NCBI GenBank assembly: GCA_003427395.1
Contig: BFEA01000058.1
Location: 2,171,293-2,199,391, forward strand
Source of the DNA: Chara braunii
Lineage: Eukaryota; Streptophyta; Charophyceae; Charales; Characeae
Length of the DNA: 28,099 nucleotides
Direction of reading: 5' to 3'
The position numbers were made by a program, and so were the translations under genes. Position 1 is the stretch's first letter, and each line of letters starts with the position of its first letter. This document shows, one piece after another, positions 1 to 9,193 of this stretch. Under the pieces are notes generated by a model, which saw nothing but the letters and a program-made list of their open reading frames with translations, was not told the DNA's origin and searched no databases.

Positions 1-35
1 ACACACACACACACACACACACATACACACACACA
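1..35. repeat. (AC)n microsatellite at window edge
   Basis: Alternating A and C with one interruption (a T near position 24). It begins at the first base of the window, so its true length is unknown. Confidence 0.95.
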
Positions 36-142
36 AGAAATGACAGTGTATATTTCTATGTTCTACCGGTAGATTCATTCGATTTTGCTCATCCTATCGA
101 TGGAAGTACCATGAGGCCGGCTGCGAGGTTGGAGACTAACCT

Positions 143-144
<2 letters not shown>

Positions 145-227
<83 letters not shown>

Positions 228-240
228 TTGTTTGTTTGTG
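145..240. repeat. Compound (CT)n-(TG)n-(TTTG)n microsatellite
   Basis: About 67 bases of CT dinucleotides with one interruption run directly into about 16 bases of TG, and then into TTTG units. The protein-like readings over it are dipeptide runs, so it is not coding. Confidence 0.95.
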
Positions 241-264
241 TCTAACCACCACCGCCTAATTGCC

Positions 265-309
265 CGAAGAAGAAGAAGAAGGAGGAGGAGGAGGAGAAGA
301 AGAAGAAGA
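265..309. repeat. (GAA)n/(GAG)n microsatellite
   Basis: A triplet tract of GAA, then GGA/GAG, then GAA again. The reverse strand reads as poly-serine/leucine, which explains the apparent open frames over it. Confidence 0.9.
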
Positions 310-1099
310 CGAATAGTGAAACAGTGGCCATAGACTGCTTCTCGTACACGCATCAACAAATTTACATTTCTTCTCCGCATGTACAACTCTAAGAAAAACG
401 CGCAATTTCCCCGACGCGTTTCGGCCAGGGTGCGCTCCTGGCACTCCTAAGGGGGATTCTCTCCAAATCCGCCTTGCGGCACCACCAGACTTTCCGACCA
501 AGCAACTGAGAATAGAGGGAAGAAGACGAAGAAGAAGAAAATGAAGGGAAAAACAAACAGCAAGGAAGAATAAAAATACAAATAAGAAGAAAAAAAAAAC
601 AGCAAAGAAGCAGAAGAAAAAAAAAATCAGCGAAGAAAAAAAAGAAGGAAAAAAAAAAGTAAAGAAGAAGGTTCTACCTGTGCAAAATTTTTAGAAGGAG
701 GAATCTGATAGAGAGAGCGAGAGACTTGGTCGAACGACTTGTGGTGGCTTTTGTATATGATGGGTGTTGAGCGATGAGTGCACTTTGTCGAGAGTAACCA
801 GAGAAAGTTCAGCGATGCTCGTGGCATGCCAGATTCCGCTCAGGGCATTTGCAGTTAGATTGCAGTCCAGCGTGCAAAGATCGAAGGTGACTTTGTGTTG
901 CTTTTAGCGTTTAACGTTTTTCGTGCAACAATGTCATTCTGTGGAGCAGTGTCTGGTCTCATTGATATCCGCCTCCTGTGCACATCCCTCGGAGACTCGT
1001 CTGCTCTCTAGCAAGGCCAACACGCAAAAAGGCATTAGCCCGAAAGCGATAATGCGGTTCTTCTCTGGCCAAAGGGAGGGTGAAGTTTCCAAAAGAACC
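310..1099. other. Non-coding stretch, A/G-rich from 490 to 690
   Basis: No gene is supported here. Positions 490-690 are almost pure A and G. On the minus strand a donor-like CAG|GTAGAA lies at about 678 next to the pyrimidine-rich side of this tract. Positions 700-1099 are of mixed composition and lead into the dehydrogenase-like sequence. An open frame from 923 runs into that sequence, but its first roughly 59 codons show no family resemblance and may be an untranslated leader. Confidence 0.6.
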
Positions 1100-2008
1100 A
1101 TGGAAGCGAAGTGGTGGAGCAAAGATACAGTTGTAGTTGTCACTAGAGGCAACAAGGGTATTGGTTTCTTCATAACAAAACACCTTGCAAACGAGGGGAT
1201 TACGACTATCTTGGCAGCAAGGAACAAAAAAAATGGCCTTGAAGCAGCGGAGAAGCTGCATATGGAGGGGCTCAACAATGTCGAGTTTTACTGTTGTGAT
1301 CTGCTTAACCATGAAACATCTTGGAAGGTGGTTGAAGGAGAAGTACGGAGGGATCGACATTTTGGTGAACAGTGCGGGCTTTGCTTACCATGGTAATGTT
1401 TTTAGACCCGAGGAGGCCAAAGTGACCTTCGACACCAATTACCATGGTACGAAGGCAGTTACTGAGCGACTACTCCCTCTTCTCCGCCCAAGTCCGGGGG
1501 GAGCGCGTATTGTGAATGTGGGTTCACATGCGGTTCTGTTAAAATACCTTCCTGAAGATCTGAGAGCGAAGTTCACTGATCCGAACTTAACCGTTGAAGA
1601 CTTGGATAAACTTACGGATAAATTCATCGAAGATATAAGGAAGGGAGTGCATTCTGAGGAGGGATGGTCGAACAACATGTATGGCGTTTCGAAGATCGGG
1701 GAATTAGCGTATACGCGAATATTGGCGAAGGAAGTAGCATCACGACCGGAGGGGCAAAAAGTGATTGTGACAGTTTGTTGACCAGGCTATTGCGCGACAG
1801 ATATGTCATCTTGGAAAGGCCCGAGTCTCAGGCACAGACAACCGTTGGGAGCGGCGGACCGAGAGATAATATAAGGGCAACTACTAGAAGAATGATCCAG
1901 ACGGCGTCGTGGCGGGCAGTGAGAGAGCCTGCAGCAATGGTGGGAGCGTGCTGGAAGATTTCCGAACAAGAGCTCCAATCTCGGCATGAGATCTCGTGGA
2001 CGATCTAA
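1100..2008 (+). pseudogene. Short-chain dehydrogenase/reductase (SDR) pseudogene, plant carbonyl-reductase type
   Basis: The family uses NAD(P)(H) to reduce carbonyls or oxidise alcohols in the cytosol. The ATG at 1100 opens EAKWWSKDTVVVV, the usual beta-1 strand, followed by TRGNKGIG at residues 15-22. The first glycine of the TGxxxGxG cofactor motif is Arg. The frame changes near 1325-1335. The new frame carries KYGGIDILVNSAG, IVNVGSH, and the catalytic Tyr/Lys as YGVSK at 1680-1694. An in-frame TGA at 1779-1781 sits just before PGYCATDMSSWKGP, a conserved C-terminal block. A second frame change near 1815 leads to a tail ending HEISWTI with a stop at 2006-2008. Total length, about 300 codons, is normal for the family. 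There are no introns, so this is probably a retrocopy. No poly(A) tail or flanking duplication was seen. Sequencing error cannot explain every defect. Confidence 0.85.
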
Positions 2009-2411
2009 AGCTTTAAGGCTTTGCTTTTGGTGCTCGTGGACAAATGCATTGATTGGCTTTCCCTTTCCTATGCTTAGTATCTGGTCGTAGCCTTTGCTAA
2101 TGGGTAGTTAGATCCCATGGCATCTTGCATCTACCGGACATAGTTTGTTAGGTTTTACGGGCTGCGTGGTTTCTTACGCTGATAGAAACTTTGTTTTCTC
2201 GGTCGTACTTTAGGGTAATGATTGAGGTTGTCATCGCTTGAATTTCCTGGGCAGTAAGATTCTCCCCTGGCATTAATACATATTTTGCCTATAGTGTTTC
2301 GCACTTAGAAACACTTACTGGATGGGTCATCGCAATACAATCATGCAATAAGCTGGTTAATTAGGTGTTAGTCGATGACACGATCGATTAACGTGGCTGC
2401 AACAACTTAAA
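2009..2411. other. Intergenic stretch, nothing recognised
   Basis: Mixed-composition DNA between the SDR pseudogene and the first tandem repeat unit. I see no open frame with coding character, no RNA gene and no repeat. Confidence 0.6.
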
Positions 2412-3292
2412 GATGAGAGAGGAAGTAATTCTTGAGTGGTTCAAGGTGAAGCTTATGGAGCCACTAGTAATGGTGCCACCTTGAGCATTGAGAGTGGCAC
2501 GAACGCTACTGGTAGGGAGGAAAGAGAGCACCAGTGAAGAGCAAACTTGAGGTGTATCGATTGGGTGCATGGTGGGAAACCCGTCTTGGCAGCTCAGGCT
2601 CTTTACAGTGTTGTGGACAGTGAGGATGAAAAGGTTGCCCTGATAGAGCTGAGGGAACCATGATGGATGAAAAATTTAGTTGTTATGTCTGCAATTGCTT
2701 TAAGAAGGTCGCGGTAGTAGTTCACAAATAGAAGAGGGAAGTAACTTAGAGTAGTTCAGGGCAAACGTCACGGAGTCACTAGTTGTGGTGCCACCTTGAG
2801 CAGTGAGAGTGGGTAAAGTGCCAATGGGAACGCTACTGGTAGGGAGGAAAAAGAGAATCGGTGAAGAGCAAACTTGAGGTGTACCCATTGGGTGCGTGAT
2901 GGGAAACCCGCCTCGGCAGCTCAAACTCTTTACAGTGCTTTGGGCAGTAAGGATAAGAAGCTTGCCCGGATAGAATTGAGGGAACCATTGTGGGTGAGGT
3001 ATATAGTTGGTATGTAGTTTATAAGTCTGTAGTTGTTCTGTGAAGGGTCTTGCCCAAATTCACCAAAAGAGGGAAGTAATTTAGAATAGCTCAGAGTGAA
3101 GTCACAGAACTACTAGTAGAGGTGCCACCTTGAACAGTGGGAGTGTGACGAGGGGCAATGGGAACTCTACTAGCTGGAAGGAAAGAGAGAACCTGTAAAA
3201 AGCAAACTTGAGATGTATCCATTGGGTGCGGGGTGAAAAACCCGTCTTGGCAAGCTCAGGTTCTTCACAGTATTTCAGACAGTGAGAGATGA
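2412..3292. repeat. Three diverged tandem units of about 330 bp
   Basis: The word GGAAGTAA starts at 2421, 2737 and 3072, and the word GCAAACTTGA starts at 2541, 2868 and 3202 (GCAAACTTGA also in the third), giving periods of 316-335. Each unit then has TAC or TAT CCATTGGGTGC-like sequence, GGGAAACCCG, CTCTTTACAGTG-like sequence, and GGACAGTGAGGATGA-like sequence. Unit 2 carries an extra 12 bases near 2815. In units 1 and 2 one plus-strand frame keeps a run resembling GKPVLAAQALYS-DSEDEK-LREP, so the repeat may derive from an exon. Each unit also has indels and stops, and I do not recognise a protein family. The apparent minus-strand open frames in units 1 and 2 are the same repeat read backwards. 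Confidence 0.85.
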
Positions 3293-3900
3293 GGAAACCA
3301 CTCTACTCCTAGGGTCTATGGTAGTAGTAGATTTGGTTGGTACTGGTTAGTGTGTCTGGCTTTATTTCGATTGCAAATTCATTGTATTTTGCTAGTTTAG
3401 AATAAGTTAAACCGGATGATGCGGTCGAGATAACTCTGGGTTCTCACCCAATTCGATTCCTTCTGTGGGCTTAATTTTGATCTCGACTCTTTTGCTCGTA
3501 TTTTAGGGTAGGATTTTCCTTGGTATAAGTCATTGTTGTCTTAAAATTTTATCTCTCACTGAACCTAGTTGTATTTGTGGCCATATTCAGTTAAAAAGTC
3601 GATAATATACTTTCCGTTTTTTAGCGGTTTTATAGGCTAGTTTGTCGTATTTTAGTGTATTGCATTTCGTTGTTCGCTTAGTTGTTTCTCGATTCCCTTG
3701 ATAAGTAAAATTCTTACTGTCTTTGTTTTGGCGCGGAGGCTGCCCTTAATGTTTCGTTGTTTAGAAACACGTATGGTTGAAGTATCTTAGGATTGATAGA
3801 GAGGGATAATTGTTATTCGCGGTGTATGAGGGTAAATTTGTGATTTCTTCTCCTTGTTTGTTTTAGTTATTTTTGACTTTTGATGAGTTGGTTTTCTTTG
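3293..3900. other. T-rich intergenic stretch
   Basis: The plus strand is rich in T and G, without a plausible coding frame. It lies between the third tandem unit and a partial relative at 3901. No RNA gene or mobile-element end was identified. Confidence 0.6.
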
Positions 3901-4010
3901 TAGTTATTATAAGAGTAGTCATCACGAAGAAGCAGTGGGAACACCAATGGATGAATGATATGAGAGACCTGGTAAAGAGCAAACTAGAGTTGTATCCATT
4001 GGGCGCGTTG
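3901..4010. repeat. Partial relative of the 330-bp repeat
   Basis: This closely matches 26060-26170. Shared words include ATTATAAGAGTAGT, GAACA(C/T)CAATGG, ATGAGAGACC and GAGCAAA(C/T)TAGAGTTGTAT. The right part also matches the GCAAACTTGAGGTGTA block of the tandem units. It stops abruptly at about 4010, where hairpin-rich DNA begins. Confidence 0.75.
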
Positions 4011-4012
4011 TT

Positions 4013-4044
4013 GGAGCTGATACCCTTACAAGGGTATCCGCTCC
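4013..4044. other. Strong hairpin
   Basis: The inner arms GATACCCTT (4019-4027) and AAGGGTATC (4030-4038) are perfect complements around a two-base AC turn. GGAGC (4013-4017) and GCTCC (4040-4044) extend the stem beyond small internal mismatches. Function unknown. Confidence 0.8.
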
Positions 4045-4054
4045 TGATTTTGCG

Positions 4055-4071
4055 GTCGACACAATGTCGAC
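4055..4071. other. Small perfect hairpin
   Basis: GTCGACA and TGTCGAC pair around the three bases CAA. It lies 10 bases after the preceding hairpin. Confidence 0.75.
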
Positions 4072-4837
4072 ACCAACTGCCAGAACGGAGACGACTAAAA
4101 ACAGAAAACGGGGTAAACTCCTCGACCGTTAGGGTCATGAAAGTGTAGTAACCACAAGGGCCAAAACATAGCACGCGCGGACAAGAGTCAGGAGTTAAAA
4201 ATTTCGAGTGCTCGTCTGCGTCGTCGCAACGCATGCAAGACGAAGGAGGATAGTGGATTACAAAAAAACAAAATTGAATGACTGCGCACGCCATTCCGAC
4301 ACGCGCAGGGATTGCAAAATGATTAATGAATAAAACCTCCGACCACAAAGGTCGGAGGGTTAGTCAAAACAGAAAAGGTTGCGCGGGATGCGGCAACGGT
4401 TTTCCTCAGTTAGTTACGACTAAGAAAGTATGACTGGTTCGGCTCGAGTCCACAGACATCGAGTGTGTCGGGAAAGCGAGATCGCGAAACCGCTCTCTGC
4501 AGACTAAAATATAGGTGGAAATTAATAAAGGCCCTGGCCATGCGCCCGGGGCAACTAGAAAAGGGGGGGCCTAGCCTGTTGTAGCAGGCTGCGGTAGCCA
4601 ACGGTGGCCTGGGTTTCCCCTACGGTGGACTGCGGGCCTTATGTACTGGCTAGACTGGGCCCTGTACTCTACTTAGGGCAAGTTAGCTCTTAATAAAGTT
4701 GAACTAGGAGTTAACCTAGTAGGTATAGGCACATATTGATCTGTAAGGAATCTTAGGATCAAGTCTAAACTGCCTTTGGGCTATTTCTTTTTGCTAGCTG
4801 TGGGGGGTGGGGGCTGCCTTTTCCGCCCGCCCTCAGA
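4072..4837. other. Non-coding stretch with inverted repeats, possible SINE body
   Basis: No gene is supported. A perfect 9-bp inverted repeat lies at 4336-4358 (CCTCCGACC, ACAAA, GGTCGGAGG). Smaller ones include ACTAGG/CCTAGT near 4706 and GCCTG/CAGGC near 4576. On the minus strand this stretch lies downstream of the tRNA-like sequence at 4838-4911, so part of it could be the body of a tRNA-derived SINE. I found no second copy in this window to define its limits. Confidence 0.45.
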
Positions 4838-4911
4838 CGGGCAGGATTAGAACCCGTGACCTCGAGTTTAGGGCAAGATAGAGTTATAACCCGTTATGAC
4901 AGTTGGCCCAA
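4838..4911 (-). repeat. tRNA-like sequence, probable SINE head
   Basis: The minus strand reads GGGCCAACTGTCATAACGGG at its start. ACTGTCATAACGG fits the pol III A-box (TRGYNNARNGG) apart from one base. The end reads GAGGTCACGGGTTCTAATCC, and GGTTCTAATCC fits the B-box (GGTTCGANTCC) with one change. A-to-B spacing is typical of a tRNA. The two acceptor-arm halves do not pair, so this is a decayed tRNA or the head of a tRNA-derived SINE, not a working tRNA gene. Confidence 0.5.
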
Positions 4912-5169
4912 CGGGGTAAACAGTAGTTAGATTCTCTCTTTTGCTTTTTTCTTTCTTCTTTTTTTTTCTTTTTTTCTTTCTTTTCTTCCTTTTACTTTTA
5001 TTGTTATTAGTTAGATTTGTTTTCTTTTTTTTATTGTTGGTTTTTAGGCCCCGTGGTCAAAAACCTCTCGCAGCCTCACCTTAGTGAATCTACCTCTGGG
5101 ATCACGGTAGGTTCAGTCAAGGAGTTAGCGGGGATCCCAGACGATCTAGCCGCTGAGGACTACAGCGCG
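4912..5169. other. T-rich tract, then mixed sequence
   Basis: About 4930-5035 is almost entirely T with scattered C (A-rich on the minus strand, just upstream of the tRNA-like head). From 5040 to 5169 the sequence is mixed. No supported gene. Confidence 0.6.
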
Positions 5170-5520
5170 GAACCACGGAGATGCGACTCGGGGAAAAACG
5201 AACAGGGAGCAGGGGAGAGAAAAAGAAGAAAAGCACTCGGAGGCGAGGGGGGGATATCGCGAGCAAACCTGAAAGCAGGAAAAACGCATCGGAAGTGAGA
5301 GGAAGGAGAAGGAGGAGAAGGAGGAGGAGAACTAGAAGAAGAAAAGAGAGGGGAGAGCGGCTACCAGATCGTGTGGGCAATCGATTGCGGAGACGACTGC
5401 GAAGGCTACCACGAAGGCGACGGTCATGACAACGACGACGAGGGAAGAGAGGGAGAAGGTGGAGAAGAAGAGGGAGGAGAAGGAGGGAAAAAGGGGGAAG
5501 AGGAAACCTACCTCCTTTTG
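5170..5520. repeat. Purine-rich low-complexity block
   Basis: The plus strand is dominated by G and A (GGAGAAGG, GAAGAAGA), interrupted near 5350-5440. The apparent frames encode Arg/Lys/Glu-rich or Ser/Leu-rich low-complexity sequence and overlap each other. I treat them as composition artefacts. Confidence 0.75.
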
Positions 5521-6239
5521 GAGTCGGTGAAGGTGATGATCCGGGCTTGGAGTTTGGAACGTTGTACCCGGGTTACGAGGGACTCTCTACGCATGACTTG
5601 AGTAGTTCTCAAGTTGCGAAGGACGGGCGAATCAATCCCTGTGAAGGTCGACGAAGGATCTTCTGCAGCGCCTTGAGCCGACGCTCTTGAAGGACTGTCA
5701 CAACAGGGGCGACAGGGACGAGGGAACCAAAAGAAAGAAGCAGGTGAGTCTCTAATCGGCTAAACCTCACGCTACTCCCATCTACTAGGAGAACGAAAAC
5801 GAATGAATCTAACACTAAATCAAGGAAGTATACACTACCTCTAAGTATGCATATATGAAGTGTGTGAACGAGTGTTGATAACGCGAATATCTCGCTCTAT
5901 TGCCATTGATCAGAAGATTGAAGTCAAATGAAATTCTCATTAGATCTTTGAGCTACACACGACCGCGTTCGACCGTATGTGTGTATGGATTGATTTGGCC
6001 GGCTACACGCTATTCCGATCAATGGCATGAGCAAGATCACATGAACTTACCACTAGACTGTAGGAGCATGCATGAGGGTGTGCACATGGGTGCGTGTGTG
6101 CGCGAGTATGTGTGTATGTTAGAGACAGAAGGAGTTGGGCACGATGGAGAGTACTCGGGGATTGTGCAAGAAGCTAGAAAGCGTGCGCAGGGGAGTCGAG
6201 CTTACAATGCCTTGCGCATAGGGGCGACAAGGCCTGCGA
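5521..6239. other. Intergenic stretch
   Basis: No gene recognised. A good plus-strand donor-like site, AAGCAG|GTGAGT, occurs near 5740-5750, but no exon around it can be supported. From 6060 to 6125 the sequence is rich in GTGTG and TGTATG. Confidence 0.5.
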
Positions 6240-6880
6240 TTTAATGAGAGGTAGGTGCTCGTGCCTCGTGAAGAGTGAGGGGAGGCGTGAGAAGAAGGTG
6301 AAGATGCCATGGTGCGTGTGAGTTGTGCATGTGAGAAAGAAAGAGAAAGATGCATGGGGAAAAAGGAAGACCACATGGGAAGGAAGGGAAAGCACAAGGA
6401 GGGTTGGATGACCGTGAAGAGTAGGGTGGAAGCCGAAAGCGCACCAGGAGAAATAAAGGTAAGCACGAACAAACAAGAGGAGACCACGTGGATGCGAGAG
6501 GAGAAACACGCAGAGGAAGAAGAAGATCGCACGGCGAAAGAAAAGAACCGTACGGAAGGAGAAGGGAAGAAGTGCGAGTAAGGGATGGAGGAGAGGTGAG
6601 AATGGAGAAGAGATGCGTGGGAGGACGAGCGCAATGAAGGAGCGAAGGGGACGGAAATCGAAGTGAGAAGGAAGGCGATACGGGAGAAAAAAAAAAAAAA
6701 AAAAGGATGAAGGAAACAGAGAAGATGGGGAGAACGAAGAAGGGGGAATGAGGAAGAAGGTATGAAAGTATCGACGGACCCAGTAGCTACAAAAACGGGG
6801 ATTGGACGATCGGGCAAATACGACGGCAACGAGGGTGAAGAGTAGGAACAAGAGATAGGAGGAAGATTAAAAGAAAGAGA
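6240..6880. repeat. Long purine-rich strand-asymmetric block
   Basis: Some 640 bases with the plus strand mostly A and G, including a run of about 18 A at 6686-6704. Few T bases means few stop codons on the minus strand. This explains two long overlapping minus-strand frames of Ser/Phe/Leu/Pro-rich low-complexity protein, which I do not call genes. Confidence 0.8.
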
Positions 6881-6889
6881 GAGTTCTAC

Positions 6890-6966
6890 CTGGCCGCCCG
6901 TGGATCTTGACCATTGCACCCGGGCAGCGAAAATCCCAAAGCACCATGCACCTTACTTTGTCTGAA
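6890..6966 (-). other. Exon-like segment with splice-like borders
   Basis: On the minus strand, CTATTTTTCAG precedes position 6966 and CAG|GTAGAAC follows 6890, framing 77 bases. One frame stays open and reads SDKVRCMVLWDFRCPGAM. The purine-rich block would then be intron (pyrimidine-rich on this strand). I recognise no domain, and the call rests on splice-like words alone. Confidence 0.25.
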
Positions 6967-7067
6967 CTGAAAAATAGACAATATACACTTGCTATCATTA
7001 TTACCATTATCACTAAAACCATATTATTATTATTTTGTTGTTGTTCCTGTCATAATTGTCGTTGAAC

Positions 7068-7107
<40 letters not shown>

Positions 7108-7185
7108 GTTTACTCGGCCTGCTTTCCCTGTAAGCTGTCCGTTATGTAAGCGAGAGGAAGAAGAGAGAGAGAGAGAGAAAGGGAA
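6967..7185. repeat. AT-rich spacer with (ATT)n tract
   Basis: ATT/TTA-rich sequence with a clean (ATT)n run at about 7068-7107. It is followed by ordinary sequence and a short GAGA tract at 7157-7180. Confidence 0.85.
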
Positions 7186-7850
7186 GGAGAGGAGGTGAAT
7201 GGTGGTCCTCGGGCGCGAGTGGCATCTGTGTGTTGAGGAACAAGGTTGTGAGTAATGCAAGAGACTTGCCTGGTGCGGGAAGCGTGCGGCAATGGCCGCT
7301 ATCTGTTCATACTTTAGAGAGATCTGTTGTCGTCGTCTTCGGCATTGAAGAAGTAGGTTAGATAGGGTCTGCCATTGGTAGTCTGGGCGTCGAACGCTAG
7401 TTGGGAAGTCGACACTGATTCTGTGTTGATTATGATCTCGCTATACTCTTGCTGAATAGGGCTCGTGTTGTGATTCTGCTCCCAGATTTGTGGTCACGAT
7501 TATCTAATCTCCTGTGCATAATGTTGTTCATTTACTGAAGTCAGCTATGGATTATTCTCCCCGCTTTATGTCTGGTTTAACCTTATTATTTCTTTTATTC
7601 GTGGTATTATTAATAATAATAATGTTATTATTATTATTATTGTTACTATTATTCTTATTTTATTTAGTAGACTCGCTTTCCTTTTTCTCTTTACATTCAC
7701 ACGGGCCAGCTTCACACCGGGCTGGCAACGAACGCCCAAACCTGAAGCTTGGAGGTATGGCAGCTCAGAACACAATCCGAATGCAAGTGCACGTCGAGTG
7801 GCTATGACGCACAGCACACGCAATTCTCAGTTTGTCACTGAACTCGGCTC
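7186..7850 (-). repeat. Composite repeat family, copy 1, with internal ATT tract
   Basis: The left part (7186-7560) aligns by eye with 8235-8605 and 20110-20490. Shared words include GGTTGTGAGTRAT, GGATCTGC-like sequence, GGCG(T/C)CGA(A/G)CGC, and TGGTCACGATTA-like sequence. An interrupted (ATT)n tract follows at 7581-7667. The right part (7677-7850) matches 20533-20700: AGACTC, TCACAC, GAGGTATGGCAGCTC versus GAGAGATGGTAACCGA, and GGCTATGACG. The exon-like segment in this copy (7270-7381, minus) has a changed acceptor and a GC rather than GT donor, so it is decayed. Confidence 0.7.
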
Positions 7851-7879
7851 CCGTACACATGCACACAATATGTATGTGT

Positions 7880-8225
7880 ATAAGAAAGGAGAAATAAGAG
7901 AGTGAAAGTCAATAACAGGCAAACGGGGCAGATCTGTCACAGACGGATACAGACTGGCGGATACAGGCCGACAGGTTGCGGCAGACCTTCAAAGACCGAC
8001 ACAGACTGACATGAAATAGACACAGTCAGACAGTACAAGCAGGCAGGGACAAAACACAAACAGATGAACAACAGCAAACAAACGAATGACTAACAGACAT
8101 GCAAAACGCAGACGGAGAGACAAAGTGACAAATAACAAACAAACAGCGACGGATAACCGCGGAGACAAGCAAATACAGTAAAAGAGAGAGAGGTGAAAAG
8201 ATAAGAGTAAGAAAGCATAGAGAGA
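7880..8225. repeat. Degenerate CAGA-rich repeat
   Basis: Dense words of the type CAGACAGA, ACAGACTGAC and AACAAACAGA without an exact period. Similar tracts lie at 9840-10020, 19396-20090 and 21240-21350. Coding frames over it are compositional. Confidence 0.75.
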
Positions 8226-8234
8226 GGGGATATA

Positions 8235-8605
8235 TGAGGGTCCTTTTGTGTTAGGAAACGAGGTTGTGAGTGATATGAGGGACGTACCTGGTGCCTGAGG
8301 TGGCGGCATTGTCCGAGATCTGCTCATGCTTCAGGAAGCCGTCGACGTCATCCATGGCCTTGAAGTATAGGCCGGGTAGGATCTGCTATTGTAGTCTAGG
8401 CGCCGAGCGCCAGATGAGATTAGGTTCATTGATTGATGATAGTGGGACCATTCACGCATTGTCACTTGAGAGCTGTTGCTGTGCTCTTATTTGGTGGAAC
8501 TCGTGAGGCAGTTCTGTTTTTGGTTCGAGGTAACGACTATCTGGCCTCATGTGTATGATGCTGTCTAATTTCTGGAAATTCGCTATTGTTCATCTTCCTC
8601 GCAAG
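8235..8605 (-). repeat. Composite repeat family, copy 2
   Basis: This aligns with the left halves of the copies at 7186 and 20110. Shared words include GAGGTTGTGAGTGATATGAGG, AGGATCTGC, GGCGCCGAGCGCCAGATG (in the 20-kb copy GGCGCTGAGCGCCAGATGG), TGTGCTCTTATT, TTGGTTCGA, and TTCGCTATTG(T/C)TCATCTTCC. It lacks the internal ATT tract and the right half seen in the other two copies. Confidence 0.75.
8288..8385 (-). other. Exon-like 98-bp segment within repeat copy 2
   Basis: On the minus strand the segment follows ACTACAATAG (acceptor-like) and ends at ACCAG|GTACGT (donor-like). It is open in one frame, beginning QILPGLYFKAMDDVDGFLK and continuing HEQISDNAATSGT. The opening has a vague likeness to the start of a dual-specificity phosphatase catalytic domain; this is inference from about 20 residues. 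The homologous segments at 7270-7381 and about 20170-20265 have lost the open frame or the splice signals. It may be a single exon of a captured gene carried by the repeat. Confidence 0.35.
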
Positions 8606-8639
8606 ACGGTGAAACTCCGATGATGCAGATGACACAACC

Positions 8640-8935
8640 TGTCGTTTGTTCACCTCTTCTCCCTCTGTATCTACGGTAACTGGGCAGTTCAGTTTGGTTT
8701 TTGGCATCCTGGTTGGTTGTTTCCCGTTGTTCGGCCCTTTGAGAGGCGGGGCGGTGCCTGTATGTGGGAATCGTCATCCAGGATTGTCTTCTCTCTTTTT
8801 CTTGGTTGTCACACTGTGGATCGTCGCTTTTTTATGTCTTGTCCTGGGTGGTCTTGTCCCGTTGTTTGGCCTTTGACGGAGCGGGCGGTGGTTGCATGTG
8901 GGACTTGTCATCTGGGATCTGTCTTGTTTCCCTCT
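8640..8935. repeat. Two degenerate units of a roughly 100-bp repeat, with a 60-bp leader copy
   Basis: 8701-8802 contains GGTTGGTTGTTTCCCGTTGT, GGCCCTTTGAG, GGCGGTG, ATGTGGGAATCGTCATCC and GGATTGTCTT. 8846-8935 is a weaker copy (GTCCCGTTGTTTGGCC, GCGGGCGGTG, CATGTGGGA, GTCATC, GGGAT). The preceding 8640-8698 recurs at 9687-9748 and 10560-10622 (CTACGGT..., GGGCA(G/A), TCTGTTTG-like). Confidence 0.7.
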
Positions 8936-9164
8936 GTTCTATTTGTTTCATTTGGCTGTTCCCTTCCTCTCTTCTTTGCCTCTTTGCCTTTTGGCTGTGT
9001 GCAAGTGGGTCGATATGACACACGGGGGTGGGGGCAGCCGCCGCTCAACCTACATCCACGTGGGCGGCCTTGTACGCAAGAGGTTCTGAACAGGGGGAGT
9101 TGTAAGGAAGAAGATTAAAAACGAATTTAAGATTTTTTTGTTTTTTTGGTTTTTTCGCTTAGGC

Positions 9165-9190
9165 GCTCTGATATCATGTGACAATATATA
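9165..9190 (-). mobile_element. Antisense PBS/LTR junction of an LTR retroelement, copy 1
   Basis: On the minus strand TATATATTGTCACA ends in CA, as LTRs do. It is followed at once by TGATATCAGAGC, which differs by one base from the tRNA-iMet primer-binding site common in plant LTR elements. This places an LTR to the right (from 9177) and an internal region to the left. No coding remains are visible on either side. Confidence 0.5.
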
Positions 9191-9193
9191 CTG

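Noticed and set aside
3863-4348. 161-codon minus-strand open frame
   Set aside because: It crosses a repeat relative and three hairpins, has no recognisable domain, and changes character where the repeat ends.
5017-5601. Arg/Glu/Asp-rich plus-strand frames
   Set aside because: Three overlapping frames all derive from GA-rich DNA and show no conserved motif.
6119-6919. Two long overlapping minus-strand open frames (266 and 225 codons)
   Set aside because: Both translate the same purine/pyrimidine-biased block into Ser/Phe/Leu/Pro low-complexity sequence without any domain, and they overlap in different frames.
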